Shown here: piece after piece, positions 8,207 to 15,504 of the stretch | Layout of the letters: each line of letters opens with the position of its first letter | Position numbering within the stretch: position 1 is the first letter of the stretch | Assembly: GCA_964393615.1 (NCBI GenBank) | Contig: CAYMUR010000096.1 | Span: 1 to 19,090, forward strand | Reading direction: 5' to 3' | Source: CAYMUR01 sp964393615 | Lineage (GTDB): Bacteria; Planctomycetota; Planctomycetia; Pirellulales; Pirellulaceae | DNA: 19,090 nt | The notes under the pieces: generated by a model | Databases searched by the model: none | The model's input: the letters and a program-made list of their open reading frames with translations, nothing else | Told to the model about the DNA's origin: nothing | Translations under genes and position numbers: made by a program

Positions 8207-8240
8207 CGACGCGGTGCTTCGCACAACAGAAAGCAGTTCC

Positions 8241-9260
8241 ATGAGCAATTTCAAAGTTTCTCTCGTTGTTTTGGACGAAGGCCTCCCCCTGGAAGAAGTG
8301 CACCAGCAATTTGCGCAGGAAAGCATCGATTTCGCGTTTCACCATTGCACGACGGGCGATGAAATCATGCAACATGCCGCGGGAGCCGACGTCGTTTGGT
8401 TATACGGTGGCAGCTACATTCTAACGGCCGAAAGATTAGTCGGGTTGCCACAATGTGGTGCCATCCTTCGTACCGGTAGCGGTACGGACAATATTCCAAT
8501 TTCTGCTGCCACTCAATCAGGCATTATTGTTGCCAACACTCCAGACGCCCACCGTGACGAAGTGTCAGACCACACGCTCGGATTATTGTTCGCCCTGGTA
8601 CGAGAAATTGCAGTCCAAGACCGTGCGGTGCGAACAGGAATGTGGGATGCCGAATACGCTTATCCCCAGTGGAATTTTCAGAACAAAACACTGGGCCTGG
8701 TTGGCTTCGGCAGGATTGGACAACTGGTGGCCCGTAAACTGAGTGGTTACGAGATGCAGGTTTTAGTCCATGACACATACATCAAGGACAATGTGATCAA
8801 AAGCCATGGTGCACAACCTGTAGAATTCGACGAGTTGCTCGCGCAATCCGATATTATCTCGTTGAACTGCCCACTGACCCCGGAGACGCACCACCTGATC
8901 GGCCGGCGCGAATTACAGCAAATGAAATCCTCCGCAATCTTAATCAATACGGCGCGTGGAAAAATCGTGGAAGAACCGGCTCTGGTCGAAGCCCTGACCG
9001 ATGGCTGGATTGCGGGAGCCGGGCTTGATGTACTGGAAACCGAACCACCAGACCCAACTCATCCTTTGTTCACACTCAACAACGTTGTGATCACTCCTCA
9101 CACTGCAGGTTACTCGGATCGTTCGATGAAGCGTTGCTGGCAGTTATCAGTGGAATCAGTGATCGATTTGAAAAATGGTTTCTGGCCCCGGAGTGTCGTT
9201 AACAGCGACGTCAAGCCTCGCTGGACTCTCCGTCACCGAGATCGACCAGAGGCTACTTGA
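8241..9260 (+). CDS. D-isomer-specific 2-hydroxyacid dehydrogenase (CtBP/SerA-like)
   Basis: This 339-residue NAD(P)-dependent dehydrogenase should interconvert a 2-hydroxy acid and a 2-oxo acid in the cytoplasm. Early in the chain, GAILRTGSGTDNIPI is the substrate-domain glycine segment. The Rossmann motif GFGRIG lies at 155-160, followed by D178 of VLVHDTY as a nucleotide-ribose ligand. The catalytic set is R239 (NTARGKIVEE), E268 (LDVLETEPP) and H287 (ITPHTAG), with the spacing usual in formate dehydrogenase and SerA. The start at 8241 fits the family N-terminus (MSNFKVSLVVLD); the frame is open back to 8076 but would then overlap the PhyH gene by 131 bp. Overall similarity is to the broad phosphoglycerate dehydrogenase / C-terminal-binding-protein group, so a serine-biosynthesis role should not be assumed. 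Its place between PhyH and iolE suggests a role in the same catabolic route. Confidence 0.92.
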   Translation: MSNFKVSLVVLDEGLPLEEVHQQFAQESIDFAFHHCTTGDEIMQHAAGADVVWLYGGSYILTAERLVGLPQCGAILRTGSGTDNIPISAATQSGIIVANTPDAHRDEVSDHTLGLLFALVREIAVQDRAVRTGMWDAEYAYPQWNFQNKTLGLVGFGRIGQLVARKLSGYEMQVLVHDTYIKDNVIKSHGAQPVEFDELLAQSDIISLNCPLTPETHHLIGRRELQQMKSSAILINTARGKIVEEPALVEALTDGWIAGAGLDVLETEPPDPTHPLFTLNNVVITPHTAGYSDRSMKRCWQLSVESVIDLKNGFWPRSVVNSDVKPRWTLRHRDRPEAT

Positions 9261-9325
9261 CGATCACGCTTTGTTCTACGACAAAAGGAACATGGTCAAC
9301 TTTTTTTCTGCCAATCGGCTTCTGT

Positions 9326-9330
9326 GGAGG
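9326..9330 (+). promoter_or_regulatory. Ribosome binding site that fixes the iolE-like start
   Basis: GGAGG lies 5 nt before the ATG at 9336. The frame is open to an upstream GTG at 9324, but that codon would overlap this site and adds only MEVV, so 9336 is preferred. Confidence 0.75.
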
Positions 9331-9335
9331 TAGTG

Positions 9336-10223
9336 ATGGACATCAAAATTGGTAGTGCACCTGATTCCTGGGGTGTATGGTTTAGTGACGATCCCAAACA
9401 GACTCCCGCGATTCGGTTTCTGGATGAAATCGCCGCAGCAGGTTACGAATGGACAGAGCTAGGTCCCTACGGATATTTGCCGGAGGATGTCAGCGTCCTC
9501 AAAGACGAGCTGAGAAAACGCAACCTGAAAGTCTCAGGGACGTTCGTAATGGTACACTTGGAAAATCCGGAATCGATTCCAGAACTGCAACGGCAATTAC
9601 AAGGCGCAGGTGAGTTAGTTGCCGAAACGGGTGGCAAATACATCATCCTGATCGACGATACTTATTCTGACCTGTGGACCGGGGAGTTACGATTTTCTCG
9701 AGAACTTGACGACGATGCGTGGAAGCGACTCGTCGACAAGGTGAGCGAGGTATCCCGAGAAACACAAGAGAGATTTGGATTACAAACCGTCTTTCATCCA
9801 CACGCCGAGACGCATGTGGAGTATGAACACCAAATCGAACGCCTTATCGAAGAGACAGATCCCTCCGTGGTGTCCTTATGCCTGGACACAGGACACCATG
9901 CTTATCGTGGCGGCGATCCCGTCAGTTTCATGAAAAAACACCATGAGCGGATTCCCTATCTGCATCTCAAAAGTGTTGACCGTGAAAAACAAACGGAAGT
10001 CGAGGCAAAAGGAATCACCTTTGCACCCGCCGTGGGAGATGGGGTATTTTGCGAGCCATCTGCCGGAGCTGTAGATTTCGAGGCGTTTCGTGATGTCCTG
10101 CAAGAAATCGATTTTCATGGCTTCGCCATCGTCGAACAAGACATGTATCCTTGTGATTTTGACATGCCTTTTCCTATCGCCAAGAGAACCCGACAATACC
10201 TGCGCGATATCGAAATCGGTTGA
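9336..10223 (+). CDS. iolE: IolE-like sugar phosphate isomerase/epimerase (inosose dehydratase family)
   Basis: This is a 295-residue TIM-barrel protein of the xylose-isomerase-like / AP-endonuclease-2 family. The N-terminus IGSAPDSWGVWFSDDPKQ resembles inosose dehydratase-like proteins, and the length matches IolE (just under 300). IolE removes water from scyllo-inosose (2-keto-myo-inositol) to give the cyclohexane-1,2-dione used by IolD. Candidate divalent metal ligands are seen in order: H154/H156 (TVFHPHAETH), D184 with H187 (CLDTGHHAYRGGD), H210 (YLHLKS) and E267 (AIVEQDMYP). It is 75 bp after the dehydrogenase and 57 bp before iolD, and the IolD match is what raises the IolE call above the generic family name. 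A related epimerase or isomerase of another keto-cyclitol remains possible. Confidence 0.8.
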   Translation: MDIKIGSAPDSWGVWFSDDPKQTPAIRFLDEIAAAGYEWTELGPYGYLPEDVSVLKDELRKRNLKVSGTFVMVHLENPESIPELQRQLQGAGELVAETGGKYIILIDDTYSDLWTGELRFSRELDDDAWKRLVDKVSEVSRETQERFGLQTVFHPHAETHVEYEHQIERLIEETDPSVVSLCLDTGHHAYRGGDPVSFMKKHHERIPYLHLKSVDREKQTEVEAKGITFAPAVGDGVFCEPSAGAVDFEAFRDVLQEIDFHGFAIVEQDMYPCDFDMPFPIAKRTRQYLRDIEIG

Positions 10224-10280
10224 CCAAAGACAATCCACCTCAACAAAATACTCGCTTTAAACATTTGTGGGAGAAAAACG

Positions 10281-12173
10281 ATGGCAGCGAACGGACACGA
10301 AACGATCCGGCTTACCATGTCTCAGGCCTTAGTGAAATACCTGCAAGTTCAATTTTCAGAGCGAGATGGTCAGCAACAACGACTCATTGAGGCGATGTTT
10401 GGAATCTATGGACATGGAAACGTCGCCGGATTAGGCCAGGCTTTGTATGAATATGGCCAGAACCTGCCGTTCTTTCAGCCACGGAACGAACAATCGATGG
10501 TGCATACGGCTGCCGGGTTCGCCAAGGCAAAACGGCGGAGGTCGACGTTAGCTTGTACTTCTTCGATCGGACCGGGAGCCACCAACATGATCAGCGGTGC
10601 CGCCCTGGCCACCATCAATCGACTGCCGGTCCTGCTGCTACCGTCAGATTATTACGCGACACGCCACCAGGGAGTGGTGCTGCAACAGCTACAACATCCC
10701 GTATCAGGGGATGTCAGTGTCAACGACTGCCTGCGGCCTGTCAGTCGTTTTTTCGACCGCATCTCACGGCCAGAACAATTGTTGACTGCGCTACCCGAAG
10801 CCATGCGAGTTCTGACCGATCCCGTAGAAACGGGAGCTGTCACCTTGTCGCTGCCGCAAGACATCCAGGCTCATGCTTACGATTATCCAGCCCACTTCTT
10901 TGAAAAAAGAGTCTGGGAAATCGATCGCAGGGAACCGGATAAAAGTCGCATTCAGGAAGCGGTGGCTCTGCTCAAGAATGCCCAAAGACCCATGATCATT
11001 GCGGGTGGAGGCGTGCATTACTCCGAAGCCAACGAGGAACTGGAAACCTTTTCTGACAAATTTGGCATTCCCGTCGGCGAGACGTTTGCTGGCAAAAGTG
11101 CCATCGGCAACGGTTCCGAACTACTCCTGGGTGGTCACGGTGTCACCGGTGCGCCTCCGTCAGGAATCATCGCCAACCAAGCGGATTTGGTAATCTGTGT
11201 CGGCACACGAATGACAGACTTCATCACTGGATCGATGGCGGCTTTCCAAAATCCTGACGTCAAGTTCATCCAAATCAACGTCTGTGGCCACGATGCATTT
11301 AAAATGGGGGCGTTGTCAATTGTTGCCGATGCCAGACAAGCCTTGCGGGCGCTCACACAATCTGCCGAAGCAAGCGGGTTACAGCCAAATCAAACGTATC
11401 TCGAGGAGATATCCAAAGTCCAGCAAGCCTGGTCCAGCCAATTGGAAGAGGAGGTTTACTGTCCCGCCGACGGTCAAGCCATGGGGCAGGGCGAACTCAT
11501 TGGCGTCCTTAATAGCCAGGCCCAATCAGGTGATACCGTCGTGGCTGCAGCCGGTACTCCCCCGGGCGACTTGTTGCAACTATGGGATGCCAGCCAGCAA
11601 CGGTTCTGTCACCTGGAATTCGGTTTTTCCTGCATGGGTTACGAACTGCCCGCTGGACTGGGGGTCCGCATGGCTCAACCGGAAGGCGAAGTCTATGTGT
11701 TCGTAGGTGACGGAACTTTTATGCTACAACCTACTGAATTGATTACGGCGACACAGGAAAACCTCAAGCTCACCGTCGTGCTCTCCGAAAATCATGGATT
11801 TCAATCTATCCGCAACCTGCAAATGGGCCGGGCGGGACATAGTTTTGGCAACGAGTTTCGCCATCGCGAAAAAGGGTCCAATCGCTTGGAAGGGGATTAT
11901 GTCAAGCTGGACTTCGCCAAAACAGCTGCCGGTATGGGAGCCAAAACCTGGAACGTCAAAACGCCAGACCAATTGCAGGAGGCGTTACAAAACGCGCGCC
12001 AGGAAAGTGGAACCTGTGTGATCATTGCAGAAATTGAACCCCATCGGTATTGTCCCTCGTCCGGGGTCTGGTGGGACGTCGCGGCAGCCGAGGTCAGTAA
12101 CGATCCGGTCACCCAAAAGTTGCGTGCCGACTTTGTCGAGCAGCGTGACCAACTACAGCGGCTGTATTATTGA
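10281..12173 (+). CDS. iolD: IolD, 3D-(3,5/4)-trihydroxycyclohexane-1,2-dione hydrolase (thiamine diphosphate enzyme)
   Basis: This 630-residue thiamine-diphosphate enzyme opens the ring of trihydroxycyclohexane-1,2-dione to 5-deoxy-glucuronate in inositol breakdown. It matches Bacillus subtilis IolD as I remember it, in length (637 there) and along the chain: TIRLTMSQALVKYL at the N-terminus, GIYGHGNVAGLGQAL at 41-55, and NEQSMVHTAAGFAKA with the cofactor-activating E70. It also matches at PVSRFFDRISRPEQLL near 153-168, GTRMTDF near 308, and CHLEFGFSCMGYELPAGLG near 443. The diphosphate-Mg motif starts at GDG 477-479 and runs to N504 (SENHGF). The C-terminus has WWDVAAAEVS near 597. GGGAG-like purines (GGGAG, 10269-10273) lie 7 nt before the ATG. 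It is last in the four-gene plus-strand row. Its final codons and stop lie in a tandem repeat (12161-12227). Confidence 0.93.
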   Translation: MAANGHETIRLTMSQALVKYLQVQFSERDGQQQRLIEAMFGIYGHGNVAGLGQALYEYGQNLPFFQPRNEQSMVHTAAGFAKAKRRRSTLACTSSIGPGATNMISGAALATINRLPVLLLPSDYYATRHQGVVLQQLQHPVSGDVSVNDCLRPVSRFFDRISRPEQLLTALPEAMRVLTDPVETGAVTLSLPQDIQAHAYDYPAHFFEKRVWEIDRREPDKSRIQEAVALLKNAQRPMIIAGGGVHYSEANEELETFSDKFGIPVGETFAGKSAIGNGSELLLGGHGVTGAPPSGIIANQADLVICVGTRMTDFITGSMAAFQNPDVKFIQINVCGHDAFKMGALSIVADARQALRALTQSAEASGLQPNQTYLEEISKVQQAWSSQLEEEVYCPADGQAMGQGELIGVLNSQAQSGDTVVAAAGTPPGDLLQLWDASQQRFCHLEFGFSCMGYELPAGLGVRMAQPEGEVYVFVGDGTFMLQPTELITATQENLKLTVVLSENHGFQSIRNLQMGRAGHSFGNEFRHREKGSNRLEGDYVKLDFAKTAAGMGAKTWNVKTPDQLQEALQNARQESGTCVIIAEIEPHRYCPSSGVWWDVAAAEVSNDPVTQKLRADFVEQRDQLQRLYY

Positions 12174-12227
12174 ACGCTGTATTATTGAACGCTGTATTAT
12201 TGAACGCTGTATTATTGAACGCTGTAT
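12161..12227. repeat. 15-bp tandem repeat, about 4.5 copies, spanning the iolD stop codon
   Basis: The unit GCTGTATTATTGAAC occurs at 12161-12175, 12176-12190, 12191-12205 and 12206-12220, with a partial copy at 12221-12227. All copies are identical. The first encodes the last residues LYY and the TGA stop of iolD. As 15 is a multiple of three, each later copy places another TGA in the same frame (12186, 12201, 12216). It occupies most of the 85-bp gap between the convergent iolD and aldolase genes. No clear terminator hairpin with a T-run was seen in this gap. Confidence 0.95.
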
Positions 12228-12258
12228 GCTGGAAGCTTGACTGCAACAGGACAAACGA

Positions 12259-13044
12259 TCATTTTGTGCCCAGCGCGCGTGTCTCCGTCACTACCTTGGC
12301 AAATCCGTCCGCCATGTGGCCCAAATCTTCCCCCAAAGCAAACCACTGCACGCCTTTTTCCCACCATTCGGTGACTAAATCGAGATCGAATCCGACCGAT
12401 GCACCGACATGCAAATCCGTCTTACTGGCTTTGTCCAGTACCGTATCAATCGCCTGAAGTAATTCTGAATCTTGGTGCTGGCCCAATTTATTCAATGACC
12501 CCGACAAGTCATTGCGTCCCAGGCTGATCCCGTCCAATCCGGGCGTCGCTAAAATCGCGTCGATGTCCCGCACCGCTTCGATGGTTTCAATGTGCGCTAT
12601 CACCATGATTTCATCGTCCGCTGTTTCCAGGTACTCGGCCATCGACGCCTTGCCATACATATTGCGCAGCGGTCCGAAACCTCGTATCCCTTGGGGCGGA
12701 TACTTACACGCGGCCACTGCTAACCGGACATCCTCTGCCGACTTAATCATTGGCACAACAATTCCCGCAGGTGCCAGGTCCAAATAAGGCTTGATGATAT
12801 TCGGGTCGTTATAGGGAACACGTACCAAAGGTGCGACCGTCGATCCACGAAGCGCCAGCATGTGCGCCAAGACATCCTTGATAGTGATGTAAGTGTGTTC
12901 CATTTCAAACCAGACGAAATCATTGTCTGCCTCAGCAGCCAACTCACTCGCAATCGGATCGGCAATTTGGATCGAAGTGCCAACACAAATCTGACCGTCC
13001 TGAATAATCTTTCGGAACCGCTCCACATTACTGAAGGAAGTCAT
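12259..13044 (-). CDS. HpcH/HpaI-family class II aldolase
   Basis: This 261-residue metal-dependent aldolase belongs to the family that cleaves or forms 4-hydroxy-2-oxo acids to pyruvate plus an aldehyde. Family residues are in place: H50 in WFEMEHTY as catalytic base, R75 in PLVRVPYNDP for the pyruvate carboxylate, the PPQGIRGFGP segment at 116-125, and metal ligands E153 (AHIETIEAV) and D179 (SLGRNDLSG). The start at 13044 has AGGAGA 6 nt upstream; the open frame continues back to 13074 but the extra ten residues do not look like the family. It converges on iolD and is 137 bp downstream of the iolH-like gene on the same strand. The exact substrate is unknown. In this setting it could cleave a later acid of the cyclitol route in place of IolJ, which belongs to a different aldolase family; this is inference. 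Confidence 0.9.
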   Translation of the reverse strand: MTSFSNVERFRKIIQDGQICVGTSIQIADPIASELAAEADNDFVWFEMEHTYITIKDVLAHMLALRGSTVAPLVRVPYNDPNIIKPYLDLAPAGIVVPMIKSAEDVRLAVAACKYPPQGIRGFGPLRNMYGKASMAEYLETADDEIMVIAHIETIEAVRDIDAILATPGLDGISLGRNDLSGSLNKLGQHQDSELLQAIDTVLDKASKTDLHVGASVGFDLDLVTEWWEKGVQWFALGEDLGHMADGFAKVVTETRALGTK

Positions 13045-13181
13045 TCGATTTCTCCTGACTGGGCTGGGGCACATCTGTCCGGCCCCAGACGATTTAGAGG
13101 GTTATGGACAATCAATCTATTCTCAAATCGCACGACACTGTACCGCGCGCGGCTGGTCGGTAACCTGCTTTACAGCAACCA

Positions 13182-14075
13182 CTATTTCTTCCAGTACTTG
13201 TCGACATATTCGCTAATCTGCTGACGCATGAACCGTGACGATTCCATCGCTTTGTCAGGCATATATGCAAAAACCTGGCTGGTCATGATGCCGTCAAATT
13301 CAACCTCGGCCAACGTTCCAAAAAATGCGTCCCAGTCCACCTCCCCTTCACCAATATTAAGATGTTGATGCACGCGCGCTGTCGATCCTGGTGGATTGAC
13401 CACATAGCGCCAGCCCAAGTTGTGGTTGAAGGTATCAGCGACGTGCACATGAGCCAACACAGGAGCGGCGTAGCGAATCATCTCGGCAACGTCTTCACCC
13501 AGATGAAAGGTATGCGGCGCGCAATACAAATATTTGATCATCGGTGAATTAATCACCTTAATGATATCCACTGCCAGATTATTCGCCTCTATAAAATCAT
13601 CCGGATGTGCTTCAATGTGACAAGGCAGCTGCTCTTTTTCAAAAATTGGTACCAGTTCTTCCATCGATTTCCAAAATGCCGTCTCACAATCCTCGGCCAT
13701 CTCGGGTCCGACTTTGAAGTGGCACCGTTCCGGTGACGGGCCCCGATCAAAGATCGAGTTGACTGTCTCGCATTCCAGCTCCACCGCAATTTCAATCGCT
13801 CTTTTCCAATAGCGAACCGCTGCTTTTCTCTCATCTTCATTCGGACTCGCCCAGCGAAAAGTGATAAGCATCGAAGCCAATTTTACGTCGGCCTCACGCA
13901 GTGCATTTCTGAACTCGCGAATACGATCCTTGTTCGCGCGGGGCGGAAAATATTCGGGAAGAAACTCGTCACGGGAACACATTTCCAGGTAGTCAAATCC
14001 CAGTTCCTTAGCGACGCGAGGAATCTCTGGCATGGTAAGGTCGGCGTGCACCAAAGGATCCAACGCAATTTTCAT
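13182..14075 (-). CDS. iolH: IolH-like sugar phosphate isomerase/epimerase family protein
   Basis: This 297-residue TIM-barrel protein belongs to the same broad family as IolE but to a different branch. The N-terminus MKIALDPLVHADLTMPEIP, the segment AAVRYWKRAIEIAVELEC, and the blocks EAHPDDFIEANN, IKYLYCAPHTFHLGED, VHVADTFNH and VNPPGSTARVHQHLN resemble the Bacillus IolH protein, which belongs to the inositol operon and has no settled activity. Likely metal ligands are the Glu of HIEAHPDDF, the His of YCAPHTFH and those of HVHVADTF, with a late acidic residue not pinned down. AGGAG lies 8 nt before the ATG. It is divergent from the zinc dehydrogenase (131-bp gap) and upstream of the aldolase, with which it probably shares a transcript. 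Whether it is an isomerase, dehydratase or epimerase cannot be decided here. Confidence 0.82.
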   Translation of the reverse strand: MKIALDPLVHADLTMPEIPRVAKELGFDYLEMCSRDEFLPEYFPPRANKDRIREFRNALREADVKLASMLITFRWASPNEDERKAAVRYWKRAIEIAVELECETVNSIFDRGPSPERCHFKVGPEMAEDCETAFWKSMEELVPIFEKEQLPCHIEAHPDDFIEANNLAVDIIKVINSPMIKYLYCAPHTFHLGEDVAEMIRYAAPVLAHVHVADTFNHNLGWRYVVNPPGSTARVHQHLNIGEGEVDWDAFFGTLAEVEFDGIMTSQVFAYMPDKAMESSRFMRQQISEYVDKYWKK

Positions 14076-14206
14076 AGTACCATCTCCTACAAAAGCAGAC
14101 TCACGATTGACCCGTCCTCTACTTTCCCAAACAACTCGAATTTGTCACAATGTAGCGTAAACTATCTTCTCCGACGACCCCCCGCAAATAGTGCAAGGAA
14201 TTTGCT
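14076..14206. promoter_or_regulatory. Divergent promoter region between iolH-like and zinc dehydrogenase genes
   Basis: These 131 bp must carry the starts of two opposite transcripts. TTGTCA at 14142-14147 with TATCTT at 14163-14168 is a possible plus-strand promoter, but the 15-nt spacer is short. The TTGTCACAA at 14142-14150 is a 9-bp palindrome that could be an operator half. AAGGAA at 14195-14200 is the ribosome binding site of the dehydrogenase, and the complement of 14084-14088 is that of the iolH-like gene. Confidence 0.35.
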
Positions 14207-15235
14207 ATGAAAGCAGCCGTCCTGCGAAATGTCAATCAAATGTGCTTGGAGGATCTACCCGACCCGACGGCTGGTGAAGGAGAAGTCGTCGTCCGTGTAC
14301 AGGTCTGTGGCATTTGCGCAACCGATATCAATATGTGGCGTGGCACTAACGACGAAGGAACGTTTCCCTTCGTTCCCGGTCATGAGTGGTCCGGTGAAAT
14401 CGTGGAAGTGGGACCCAAGGTTGGCGAGTTTGTCACTGGTGATCGGGTCGTTGGTGAGTGCTCTATGGCTTGCCAGACCTGCCGAAACTGTCGAGACGGT
14501 TTGCCACCCGAAGCCTGTTTGGATTGCAAGCTCTTCGGTTTCGGTCCAGACGCGCCTGGAGCCATGGCCGAATACCACAAGTCACCAGTGAAACGGTTGT
14601 ACAAGATTCCCGAAAACGTCTCGTACGAAGAAGCCAGTTTGGTCGAACCTATTTCTGTGGCATACAACGGCATCTGGGGTGTGGCAGGTGGAATAAAACC
14701 TCATGACCGCGTGGTCGTGATAGGATGTGGTCCGATCGGAATGTTTGCTGTGCTGATTTGCAAGGCGGCAGGAGTGCCGGTGATCGCGATTGAGCCGCAT
14801 CCTGACCGACGACAGATGGCCAAGCAATATGGTGCCCAGGCAACCGTGGACCCAACTGCCGGAAAACTGGTCGAAGAAGTGATGGACCAAACCGGGGGCC
14901 AGGGTGCCTCGTTGATTATAGAATGCTCCGGTAGTGACAAAGGTCGCGCGTCGGCACTGGACATCGTAACCAGGGCAGGGCGTATTGTGCTGATTGGACT
15001 GGGGCCCAACGAAACAGTGCCGATGGACATGAACAAAGCCGTTTTTCAGGCTGTACACATCATCGGTAACGACGGTAGCGCCCACTACTTTGCCAGTCCA
15101 CTCGAACTCATGTCCCGTCAACTCGTAGACTTCGCTCAGGTAATTACCCACCGTTTTCCATTGGACGGCATTCAGGACGCACTCGAATTGGGGGCCCAAC
15201 AGGCAATGTCCAGCAAGATTACACTGGTCATGTGA
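14207..15235 (+). CDS. Zinc-dependent medium-chain alcohol dehydrogenase (sorbitol/threonine dehydrogenase-like)
   Basis: This 342-residue MDR-superfamily enzyme should oxidise a polyol or secondary alcohol with NAD(P) in the cytoplasm. Catalytic zinc ligands are C37 (VCGICATD) and H59-E60 (PGHEWSGE), with E147 (LVEPISVAYN). The structural zinc loop shows C89, C92, C95 and C104 (CQTCRNCRDG...EAC); the last gap is one residue longer than usual. The cofactor motif GCGPIG lies at 173-178, and E196 at the end of the second strand (VIAIEPHPDR) suggests NAD rather than NADP. AAGGAA lies 6 nt before the ATG. Placed divergently from iolH, it may replace or follow the classical inositol dehydrogenase IolG, which is of another family and is not in the window. 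In Thermotoga maritima a zinc dehydrogenase of this superfamily (TM0412) acts in a variant inositol route, which gives some precedent. The substrate is unproven. Confidence 0.92.
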   Translation: MKAAVLRNVNQMCLEDLPDPTAGEGEVVVRVQVCGICATDINMWRGTNDEGTFPFVPGHEWSGEIVEVGPKVGEFVTGDRVVGECSMACQTCRNCRDGLPPEACLDCKLFGFGPDAPGAMAEYHKSPVKRLYKIPENVSYEEASLVEPISVAYNGIWGVAGGIKPHDRVVVIGCGPIGMFAVLICKAAGVPVIAIEPHPDRRQMAKQYGAQATVDPTAGKLVEEVMDQTGGQGASLIIECSGSDKGRASALDIVTRAGRIVLIGLGPNETVPMDMNKAVFQAVHIIGNDGSAHYFASPLELMSRQLVDFAQVITHRFPLDGIQDALELGAQQAMSSKITLVM

Positions 15236-15447
15236 CACGCCATTACACGCCTGCGTCGAATCATCTCCTGATACCGGTTTTGAACGACCCTATCCTGGTC
15301 ACCAACCTAGGGTTTCTCCTATCATTGGCCCGCCAAGGATAAAGTGACAACCGTTACTTTCGGCCCTCGTGTCGACAACACTTCACAGGAATCGACATGC
15401 ATTTCAGAAATATTCCTTGTCCGAATGACTAGACAGAGAACCGCTGC

Positions 15448-15467
15448 GAGTCGACAATGACCGACTC
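15448..15467. promoter_or_regulatory. Inverted repeat upstream of the phosphoesterase gene
   Basis: GAGTCG (15448-15453) and CGACTC (15462-15467) form a perfect 6-bp inverted repeat with an 8-nt centre, 38 bp before the start at 15505. A TTGACA follows at 15473-15478, but a -10 at normal spacing would fall on the ribosome binding site, so it is not accepted as the promoter. It could be an operator or a small hairpin in the leader. The rest of 15236-15504 shows no gene. Confidence 0.25.
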
Positions 15468-15504
15468 TTAGCTTGACACTAGGTCTTCCCTCCCGGAGTC
15501 CATC

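Noticed and set aside
8076..8240. N-terminal extension of the hydroxyacid dehydrogenase frame
   Set aside because: It overlaps the end of the PhyH gene, and its 55 residues do not resemble the family; the start at 8241 does.
9261..9335. Terminator between the dehydrogenase and iolE-like genes
   Set aside because: There is a T-run near 9300, but only a 5-bp imperfect stem (TTTGT / ACAAA) nearby and not directly before it; the genes look co-transcribed.
12161..12227. Possible CRISPR array
   Set aside because: The 15-bp units are directly adjacent with no spacers, and no cas-like gene is present.
12025..12240. Plus-strand frame encoding a repeated IIERC peptide
   Set aside because: It is an out-of-frame reading of iolD and its tandem repeat; the repeat peptide follows from the 15-bp DNA unit and there is no ribosome binding site.
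14582..15238. Minus-strand open frame of 218 codons
   Set aside because: It is antisense to the zinc dehydrogenase and shows no recognisable motif.
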